Made by a program: the position numbers and the translations under genes. A stretch of DNA of 11,614 bases from Thiopontia sp964344785 (lineage in GTDB: Bacteria > Pseudomonadota > Gammaproteobacteria > GCF-002020875): assembly GCA_964344785.1 (NCBI GenBank), contig CAYFOR010000092.1, positions 1 to 11,614 of the forward strand, read 5' to 3'. The notes below the pieces were generated by a model, which searched no databases, had not been told where the DNA came from, and saw nothing but the letters and a program-made list of their open reading frames with translations. The stretch's first letter is position 1. Each line of letters begins with the position of its first letter. Of this stretch, positions 1-6,423 are shown one piece after another.

Positions 1-54
1 GGAACTCACTCTTACCCTCTCTGTTCAGGGCCATTTATGGATTGGAATAGACTT
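1..54 (+). repeat. Left arm of 54-bp perfect terminal inverted repeat
   Basis: Bases 1-54 are identical to the reverse complement of bases 11561-11614. Identity stops abruptly after base 54, where the next bases are atttgt on the left against ccctgc on the complemented right. The arm is non-coding and lies upstream of the promoter region of the first gene. It holds only weak internal dyads (CCCT/AGGG arms, and CCAT-tt-ATGG) and no tRNA or obvious protein-binding site. It may be a mobile-element end, one arm of an invertible segment, or the edge of a longer dispersed repeat at which an assembly contig stopped. The identity is seen directly; the interpretation is open. Confidence 0.97.
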
Positions 55-105
55 ATTTGTTCCAGATAAAGCCAACAATTGGATAGTGTTGATATAGTTG
101 TATTC

Positions 106-134
106 AATTAAATACTGATATTTAATTAATCAGT
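106..134. promoter_or_regulatory. Overlapping AT-rich dyads, possible operator
   Basis: Two perfect dyads overlap here. The first has 9-bp arms, AATTAAATA (106-114) and TATTTAATT (119-127), separated by CTGA. The second has 6-bp arms, ACTGAT (114-119) and ATCAGT (129-134), separated by 9 bases. The second dyad ends on the first base of a TTGACA hexamer, where a bound repressor or activator could affect RNA polymerase. No regulator gene with a DNA-binding domain is present in the window. AT-rich sequence makes chance dyads easier, so the operator role is an inference. Confidence 0.4.
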
Positions 135-162
135 TGACAGTATTTATCGATAGCGCAACAAT
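134..162 (+). promoter_or_regulatory. Putative sigma70-type promoter for the LolA-like/DUF1302 genes
   Basis: A perfect -35 hexamer TTGACA lies at 134-139. After 17 bases it is followed by AACAAT (157-162), which matches 4 of 6 positions of TATAAT. This would leave an untranslated leader of about 105-110 bases before the first start codon. The hexamer GCGCAA occurs twice (153-158 and 164-169), exactly 11 bases apart and spanning the -10 region, so both copies face the same side of the helix. A weaker alternative upstream promoter is TTGATA (89-94) with AATACT (111-116). The -10 is imperfect, so the exact start is uncertain. Confidence 0.4.
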
Positions 163-258
163 CGCGCAAATAATGATAAAAAATACATCCATATGCGGAA
201 TAAATACATGGGATGTGTATCAAACGATACTAAGGTTATTCATATATTTTAAATATCG

Positions 259-264
259 AAGGAG
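259..264 (+). promoter_or_regulatory. Ribosome binding site of the LolA-like gene
   Basis: AAGGAG is a near-perfect Shine-Dalgarno sequence ending 12 bases before the ATG at 277. The spacing is slightly long. It supports this ATG, which is also followed directly by a signal peptide. Confidence 0.7.
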
Positions 265-276
265 ACTCTCTAGATT

Positions 277-1224
277 ATGAAAAAGGCAATTATTGGTGTG
301 GCAGCCGCTGCACTGTCGTTTGTTCCGTTCACCCTATCCGCTGGTGTCTCAAAGACGCTTCCACTGCCAGCAGGAACACCGACTGCTGAAGAGATTATTG
401 AGCAGGTCTATTTCGTCAACCATTTCTATGCACTGAAGAACTTTGGCATTAAAAAGAAGGGCAAGAAAATTACCCTGATTGTCAGCCGTTCAGAGGGAGA
501 GAATCCGACCACACTGACCGTTGAACGCTATCTCAACAACGACTATAACGATGGCAAGGTCATGGCCAAGGATATCGCCATTTTCCGTTCCGGGAAGTTG
601 AAGGGTACCGGCATGTTGATCACTGATTTTGTCGATGACAGCAAATCACAATCCTATGCGATCTGGTTACCGGCACTGCGAAAGATCCGTCGTTTTGCAG
701 AACCGGCACATGATGATGCATGGGGTGGGACAGACTTCACCTTTGGTGATGTGTTGCTGCGTAAACCACAGCATGAGACCCACGCTCTGTTGGGAACAGA
801 GACCTTTGGTGGATGTCTGAGTGCCATGGATATTCCGAAGAATCAGCGGAATAAGTACATGAAAAATCTTCCCAGTGCATCCTGTACTTCGGAAGGAAAA
901 TCGGTCTATAAGGTTGAGAGCAAGCCCAAGCGTGACAACTGGTGGTATGACAGCCGCATCAGTTATGTGGATACCAAAACCTTTGCGGATTACCGCACCG
1001 ATTACTTCAAGGGTGGTGAAAAGATCAAGACGATTGACCGTGCCTGGACAAGCTTCGGCCTTGATGATCCTCGTGCTCAGTACTGGGGATACTGGTATGG
1101 GAAGACCCATGCTACCGGTCATGAGACTTGGGCGGTTATCCCTAAAGATGTAATCACCAAAAATGACAAGAAACTGAAAGCAAGTCTCTGGACAGAGCGT
1201 ACACTGCGTAAGATCAAGCGTTAA
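277..1224 (+). CDS. Periplasmic LolA-like outer membrane lipoprotein-sorting family protein
   Basis: This is a 315-residue secreted protein. Residues 1-22 form a signal peptide (charged MKK, hydrophobic core, cleavage likely after LSA), so the mature protein should be periplasmic. The central block at residues 130-158 (WLPALRKIRRF, then the WGGTDFTFGD type) is the signature I associate with the LolA_like / outer membrane lipoprotein-sorting family (PF17131). Members have a LolA/LolB-type half-barrel expected to hold a lipid or acyl chain. Cys180 and Cys203 could form a disulfide. In many proteobacteria this family is encoded beside DUF1302 barrels and MMPL-type RND transporters, as here. The likely role is to carry a hydrophobic cargo across the periplasm between the RND protein and the outer membrane; the cargo is unknown. 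A 33-base gap with no terminator separates it from the next gene, so the two are probably co-transcribed. Confidence is high for the family and low for the specific function. Confidence 0.85.
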   Translation: MKKAIIGVAAAALSFVPFTLSAGVSKTLPLPAGTPTAEEIIEQVYFVNHFYALKNFGIKKKGKKITLIVSRSEGENPTTLTVERYLNNDYNDGKVMAKDIAIFRSGKLKGTGMLITDFVDDSKSQSYAIWLPALRKIRRFAEPAHDDAWGGTDFTFGDVLLRKPQHETHALLGTETFGGCLSAMDIPKNQRNKYMKNLPSASCTSEGKSVYKVESKPKRDNWWYDSRISYVDTKTFADYRTDYFKGGEKIKTIDRAWTSFGLDDPRAQYWGYWYGKTHATGHETWAVIPKDVITKNDKKLKASLWTERTLRKIKR

Positions 1225-1257
1225 TTCAGATTTTAATAAGAATAGAGGAAGAGGAAT

Positions 1258-3342
1258 ATGTTTAATAAAACGACGATTGCGTCAGGAGTTGCGCTTGTAA
1301 TCGCCTCACAGTTTGTTGTGGCCCAGGAGGAAAGTTCTTGGGAGTTTTCTGGCGAGTTGAAAAACGAGAGTGCATTTTTTACCAAACAGGGACAGACGAT
1401 TGGACAAGGTAATACAAGAACAGATTCAACGACTGTACATAAGGCTGGTGAATTTTATAAGTCTGAAACAAGTGCGCGCCTTTTTGTGAATGGAGATGTG
1501 GGAGAAGAAGGCTCAACATTTCATGCAGAATTGAACATGCGCTATGATGCTGAAGGCCGCCCCAGCTATCAGGGAGAAGAGTCTTACTCTCAGCACGAAT
1601 TTCTGCGTGAGCTCTATTTTGATACCGAAGTGTCTACTGGAGAAGAGAGTGCGCCGGTTTTCGTTCGTGCGGGTAAACAGCAGGTTGTTTGGGGAACTGC
1701 AGATGGCATGAAGCTGCTAGATATTGTTAATCCAACTGATTATCGTGAATTTGCACAGAACACGATGGAGGATTCTCGTATTCCGGTCTGGTTGGTAAAT
1801 GCCGAAACGGACCTGGAGAATGGTGGGAACATGCAGTTTATTCTGAGTCAGGCCAAGGCGAACAAGATTCCCGGTCTGAGTATTACCAGTCTTAAGAATA
1901 CTGCGCATACCAATGGTGATCAGGGGCACCCTTTTGTGATGAAGGGGGTAGATAGTATTACTGGTAAAACCAATGGATTTTTGAATGTTGGACCAGCCTT
2001 GGGTAAGGTGGCAGCATTCTTTACTGCAGCGGCATCAAATGGTGCTAATGATGCGTATAGTACTGGGCTGTATAATAGCTACAAAGGTGCAACAGTATCT
2101 GAGTTTGTAGGAAACAGTACAGATGCCAGTGACTTTGCTGGTCTCAACGCGACAGGGTGTAATGGTGCTGAAACCAGCGCACGTTGTTTGTATGAAACAG
2201 CGAATTCAGCATCTACAAATAGTGGGTTTACCACTAATGCAATGGGTAGTAATAATGAAGTGACTAATCTGATTGATTCAGACAACGATACTACTTACTC
2301 TCTGAACTGGGATACAGATAATCCTAACAGTATGTTTGAGTATATGGGTGAGACATCATTTGCAACCTTTTACAATTTCTCAAATTTGACATCAGAGTAT
2401 CGAGTTGACCATTCTGAAGACCCTAATTTTGGTCTCCGTTATAAAGGATCTACTGATGGAGGGGTGAATTATTCGATCAACTACTATAATCATGAGGATG
2501 CAAATCCTTATGTAGGTGTGCATTGGGAAGATCAGACTGGAGCTGAATTAACAACTGCATATGTGTCGGTAACACCAACTGGTGGGGTGGATGGAAACTG
2601 TGGCACTAAGGCGTGTACTTCTGAGAAAACAACCACAATCCAGCTCCAGAAAAATGGTACTGCTTTTTCTCCTTATGATGGGAATACAGCAAATCTGGTA
2701 TTTACAGAAAAGACAAACCGTGTACAGAGCTTGGGTGCTGCACTTGATATGGCAGTTGATGGTTTAGGTGCGCCAGTTGTATTTAGGGGTGAGTTTCTAT
2801 ACGACAAGGATGTCATGACCCCGATTGTTGACCGTGCCGCATTGGCCATCGGAGATGTTACAGGTGCCTTGACAAATGAAAAGGCAGACTTCTTCAAGTA
2901 TGTACTTGGCGCAGATGTCACGGTGATGACCAACCTGATGTTGAGTGGTCAGTTTATTCAGATGAGAAATCTGGATTATGTTGATGTGATGCATAGACCG
3001 AGTGTAGATGGTGTTGAGAGCCACTATACTGGTGCTCGTTATACGGGTGATGCCGCAACACTGCATCTGACAAATGGGCTGCAAAAGGCTGAAAAGAACA
3101 AGGAGTTCTACTCTTTCTTCATGTCCAAGCCGTTTGGTGCAGAGCAGCAGCACCGCTGGAATAATATCTTCATGTATGAAGAGAATGGCGGCAAATGGGA
3201 TCGTTTCGATGTGGAGTACAGCTTCACTGACGAGATGATTGGAACAGCTGAGTACAACAAGTACTGGGGAGATGCCAACACCCAGTTTGGTCAAATGGAG
3301 ATGTCATCCAATTTCCAACTCGGTCTGAAGTACATCTTCTAA
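1258..3342 (+). CDS. DUF1302-type outer membrane beta-barrel protein
   Basis: This is a 694-residue protein with a signal peptide (residues 1-22, cleavage likely after VVAQ or VVA). It ends in a terminal phenylalanine after alternating hydrophobic residues (FQLGLKYIF), a typical C-terminal barrel strand recognised by the BAM machinery. Residues about 134-184, with AGKQQVVWGTADGMKLLD followed by NPTDYREF, match the conserved core I associate with the DUF1302 family (PF06980). Residues about 200-480 are rich in Asn, Ser, Thr and Gly and hold two close Cys pairs (ATGC...ARC and GNCGTKAC), consistent with long surface loops stabilised by disulfides. An SD (AGAGGA, 1244-1249) lies 8 bases before the ATG. 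It probably forms the outer-membrane part of an export route with the LolA-like protein and the RND transporter. The loop-coding region looks lower in GC than the neighbouring genes. The substrate is unknown. Confidence 0.85.
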   Translation: MFNKTTIASGVALVIASQFVVAQEESSWEFSGELKNESAFFTKQGQTIGQGNTRTDSTTVHKAGEFYKSETSARLFVNGDVGEEGSTFHAELNMRYDAEGRPSYQGEESYSQHEFLRELYFDTEVSTGEESAPVFVRAGKQQVVWGTADGMKLLDIVNPTDYREFAQNTMEDSRIPVWLVNAETDLENGGNMQFILSQAKANKIPGLSITSLKNTAHTNGDQGHPFVMKGVDSITGKTNGFLNVGPALGKVAAFFTAAASNGANDAYSTGLYNSYKGATVSEFVGNSTDASDFAGLNATGCNGAETSARCLYETANSASTNSGFTTNAMGSNNEVTNLIDSDNDTTYSLNWDTDNPNSMFEYMGETSFATFYNFSNLTSEYRVDHSEDPNFGLRYKGSTDGGVNYSINYYNHEDANPYVGVHWEDQTGAELTTAYVSVTPTGGVDGNCGTKACTSEKTTTIQLQKNGTAFSPYDGNTANLVFTEKTNRVQSLGAALDMAVDGLGAPVVFRGEFLYDKDVMTPIVDRAALAIGDVTGALTNEKADFFKYVLGADVTVMTNLMLSGQFIQMRNLDYVDVMHRPSVDGVESHYTGARYTGDAATLHLTNGLQKAEKNKEFYSFFMSKPFGAEQQHRWNNIFMYEENGGKWDRFDVEYSFTDEMIGTAEYNKYWGDANTQFGQMEMSSNFQLGLKYIF

Positions 3343-3376
3343 TTGCTGAAGTATTCTTAAAATAGTAGCTAAAAAT

Positions 3377-3416
3377 AGCCCAGCCTGGATGGAGAGTCAT
3401 CTGGCTGGGCTTTTTT
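3377..3416 (+). terminator. Strong rho-independent terminator after the DUF1302 gene
   Basis: A perfect 9-bp GC-rich stem, AGCCCAGCC (3377-3385) with GGCTGGGCT (3403-3411), closes a 17-base loop and runs into six T residues (3411-3416). It lies 34 bases after the DUF1302 stop codon and only 28 bases before the RND start. It should end most transcripts of the first two genes. RND expression therefore needs readthrough or a promoter of its own. Confidence 0.9.
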
Positions 3417-3444
3417 CTGAATTCAATCGTATCCGGGACCTGTC

Positions 3445-6372
3445 ATGAGTAATAGTGAAGGAAAAATCAGTCGTCAATATGCACGGTTTGTACTGAAGTT
3501 TCGCTGGCCAATCATCCTGTTGTTGATTGCCGCCACCATCAGTGCTGCACTCTATATCGACCAACTCGACATTCGGAATGACCCGGATACGCTGCTGCCA
3601 CCGACAGACCGTTATGTAGCTACCAACCTCTATGGAGAGCATACCTATGGTATGGGTAACCTGATGGTTTGGGGGATGAAGGTAAAGGAAGGGGATATCT
3701 ATCAGAATGGCGATCCCTGGTTCATCAATATGGTGCAGCAGCTCCACAATGATGTGACAGCCTTGAGTCATGCCAATGTGCCCAACTTTATCGATATTGC
3801 CTCGTCCAAAGTGAAATTTATGGGGCTGGATGAGTATGGCAGTTTGCAGTTCAAGAGGATGCTGCCAGTTGAAGGCATACCGACGGATAACCCGCAGCAG
3901 GCAAAGGCTGACCTGAAATTTCTGGAGGATGCGCTGCATAACCATCCTGCGATGGAGTCCATGCTGGTCTACTATGAGGATGCCAGTGGAAATAAATGTG
4001 ATCTGATTGACAGTGAAGGGCGCCTTACCAAAGAGACCCGTCATCACGCCCATAACAACTGCATACCGAAGGCGACCTTCATCATTGGCGATTATAGTGA
4101 TGATGTGAAGGCTGATTATCTGCCATGGGTGCGCAGTGTCAGTGCGCTTGTGGACCAGTATCGTGAGCAGTATGGGGACCGCGTTGAGTTCATGACAGCA
4201 GGCGAGCCCTATTTCCTTGCCTACATGCTGCTGGATCTGGTCAACAAGAGTTGGCTCTTTGCGATCTCGCTGCTGATTGTGGTTGCAGTACTCTGGTATG
4301 AGTTCCGCAACTGGCAGGGGGCGATTCTGCCACTGATTGGGGTTGGCATGACCATCATTCTGACCCTGGGGTTGATGGGCTATACCCAGTTCAAATTGAC
4401 CACGATGATGGTGTTGACGCCGATGTTGCTGCTGGCAATCGGTATTGGTCACTCGGTGCAGATTGTGCGCCGTTATCTGCAGGAGCTGCATTCGCCGAGT
4501 TGTAGTACTGCGCAGGAAGCGGCCGAGATTGCAATTGGTCATACGATTGTACCGGCTACGTTGTCCATTGTTACCGATATGGTAGGGTTCTTTACTCTCT
4601 CGTTTGTCGACATCTCTTTCTATAAGGCATATGCCTATTTCGGGATGTTTGGGATGGCGACACTGCTGTTGACCACAACCACATTGATTCCCCTGCTACT
4701 GATCACCTTCACGCCAGCGAAAGAGCAGCATGACGATGAGCGGGCCTGGGAACAGACCATGGGGCGGAAGCTCTCGGCACTGTTGGCCGGGCCGGGTAAA
4801 TGGATTCCGGTGGCGATCATTGCAGGTGTAATGGTGGTCTCTGCACAGTATGCCAAACTGGGCGAAGGTCTTGAGGCGATGGGTGCGGAAAACCCTACTG
4901 CCGAGCAGGCACGGATACAGCAGGAAGGGGATATCATGCCGGGTGTGGAAAAAGGGATCAACTACTCCCGTGCGGCATTCAAGGACTACTTTGCACTCGG
5001 TAGTCTGATGGGGGAAGAGGAGGTCATGATTGATGGCAAGCCCTCGAATGTGGCGGCCATCCATGAACTGGAGCGATTGGGTAATATCATGCCGGGGGTC
5101 ATTTCGGTCAATATACCGGTACGGGCGAAGAAGCCGATTCTCCCATCTTGTGGGGCAGATGCCTATAACGATGATGGTGATCGTCTGCAAGGGCCGGAGG
5201 TCTGCTATGATATCGATGAAGACCCGGTGCAGGGAATTTTCAATGATGCCTCTGTGCTGGCGGCACTCAACCAGCTTGAGGAGTGGATGCGAGGGCATGA
5301 GTACATCGGCTATACCGGCTCCTATATCCAGTTTGTCAAGACGGTCAACATGATCATGACCACACCGGAAGGGGATAACCCGACAGATCACCTCAACCTC
5401 TACACCATTCCGACTGAAGGACATATGACCGATGAGCGGAACTGGTATGCCTATCGTGATCCGGAAGACCCCGAGTATGTGCCCAGTCCGGATGATATGG
5501 TGCAGACCTACAATGGCCTGTTGCAGGCCAATACCGGTCCGGGTGACCTGGAGTCTTTTGTCAATACACAGACCTGGGATGAAGGAATTGTGATGGGGTT
5601 TGTCAATACCATGGACCCGATTGCGACCCACAAGGTGACCGAGGATATTCAACGCTATCTGGTCGCACATGAGAATGAGCCCGGCTTCAACAAGATAAAG
5701 ATCGGTTTCCGTAATGGTGAGAAAGTGGATCTCCACGTTGGAAACCCGGGGGAGCCGGGGTACCGCCATGTTACGCAGATTGTGGGTGACCCATCCATTA
5801 CAGAGCCTGCCGTGGGTGGGTTCCTGGGGGCAACCGAGGCAACACGTGTAGTAGCCATGTCGGAGTGGTTGAAGAGTCCGTTGACAACGGCGCTGGCAAT
5901 CTTCCTGATTGCGGCGTTGATGTTCCGCTCTCTCTCAATCGCCGGTATCCTGGTGGTGATGCTGTTCGTGACACTGTTCTCGCAATATGGCCTGGGTGGT
6001 TATATGACCGAGATCAAGGAGTGGTCGGCCAACCTCGCATTCCATGTACAAGTGGCGCTGAGTATCGCGATGGGGCTTGGCGTGGACTATGGCATCTATA
6101 TGGTGTCACGCCTGCGTGAGGAGATGGAGGCAACGGGTGGCAACTGGAATGATGCGTTACGCAATACTCTCAGCACAACGGGCTCTGCCGTGATTGTCTC
6201 CGTGGTTGTTCTGTTGGGTAGTTTTGTTCCGTTGATGAATACAGAGCTTGCCAATACATGGTCTGTCAGTCTTTATATCAGTGAGGCACTGATACTGGAT
6301 GTTATCACCGCCTTGACCATTCTGCCGCTGCTGGTACTATGGCTGAAACCGAGGTTTGTGTTTCAAAGATAA
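3445..6372 (+). CDS. MMPL/RND-family inner membrane transporter
   Basis: This 975-residue protein has the duplicated RND layout. TM1 is at about 20-38, a periplasmic domain at 40-265, TM2-6 at about 270-424, TM7 at about 452-470, a large second periplasmic domain at about 472-808, then TM8-12 up to about 968. In TM4 the motif is GIGHSVQIVRRY (His336); the matching position of the second half is GLGVDYGIYMVSRL (Asp881), the likely proton-relay acid of the MMPL family. Each periplasmic domain has a possible Cys pair (185/206 and 569/587). The family drives proton-coupled export of lipids and other hydrophobic compounds, and such proteins occur beside LolA-like and DUF1302 genes, so it is probably the energised step of that route. 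It is longer than many proteobacterial relatives, mostly through the second periplasmic domain. The ATG has only a weak SD (GGGA, 3435-3438). The kinase gene follows after about 50 bases. Confidence 0.9.
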   Translation: MSNSEGKISRQYARFVLKFRWPIILLLIAATISAALYIDQLDIRNDPDTLLPPTDRYVATNLYGEHTYGMGNLMVWGMKVKEGDIYQNGDPWFINMVQQLHNDVTALSHANVPNFIDIASSKVKFMGLDEYGSLQFKRMLPVEGIPTDNPQQAKADLKFLEDALHNHPAMESMLVYYEDASGNKCDLIDSEGRLTKETRHHAHNNCIPKATFIIGDYSDDVKADYLPWVRSVSALVDQYREQYGDRVEFMTAGEPYFLAYMLLDLVNKSWLFAISLLIVVAVLWYEFRNWQGAILPLIGVGMTIILTLGLMGYTQFKLTTMMVLTPMLLLAIGIGHSVQIVRRYLQELHSPSCSTAQEAAEIAIGHTIVPATLSIVTDMVGFFTLSFVDISFYKAYAYFGMFGMATLLLTTTTLIPLLLITFTPAKEQHDDERAWEQTMGRKLSALLAGPGKWIPVAIIAGVMVVSAQYAKLGEGLEAMGAENPTAEQARIQQEGDIMPGVEKGINYSRAAFKDYFALGSLMGEEEVMIDGKPSNVAAIHELERLGNIMPGVISVNIPVRAKKPILPSCGADAYNDDGDRLQGPEVCYDIDEDPVQGIFNDASVLAALNQLEEWMRGHEYIGYTGSYIQFVKTVNMIMTTPEGDNPTDHLNLYTIPTEGHMTDERNWYAYRDPEDPEYVPSPDDMVQTYNGLLQANTGPGDLESFVNTQTWDEGIVMGFVNTMDPIATHKVTEDIQRYLVAHENEPGFNKIKIGFRNGEKVDLHVGNPGEPGYRHVTQIVGDPSITEPAVGGFLGATEATRVVAMSEWLKSPLTTALAIFLIAALMFRSLSIAGILVVMLFVTLFSQYGLGGYMTEIKEWSANLAFHVQVALSIAMGLGVDYGIYMVSRLREEMEATGGNWNDALRNTLSTTGSAVIVSVVVLLGSFVPLMNTELANTWSVSLYISEALILDVITALTILPLLVLWLKPRFVFQR

Positions 6373-6423
6373 CAGGAGTAGAGGCAGGAGTGGCTGATCG
6401 GAGGCTGCCGTATATCATCGCCA

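Noticed and set aside
169..187. Possible Fur box
   Set aside because: The sequence around TAATGATAA matches about 13 of 19 positions of the classic Fur consensus, but the region is very AT-rich and the second half of the dyad is poor. Nothing else in the window suggests iron control.
185..216. Hairpin ACATCC/GGATGT in the leader of the first gene
   Set aside because: It has only six paired bases around a 20-base loop, with no T run and no riboswitch-like pattern.
193..252. A 19-codon leader frame upstream of the first gene
   Set aside because: It has no Shine-Dalgarno sequence, no attenuator-like codon run and no following hairpin terminator.
3397..4542. A 381-codon open frame on the minus strand
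   Set aside because: It lies antisense almost entirely within the RND gene. Its product is rich in His, Gln and Ile with no recognisable domain, while the + strand frame encodes clear RND motifs. It is a shadow of codon bias.
4696..5769. A 357-codon open frame on the minus strand
   Set aside because: It is antisense to the second periplasmic domain of the RND transporter, with no domain, signal or ribosome binding site. It is a shadow frame.
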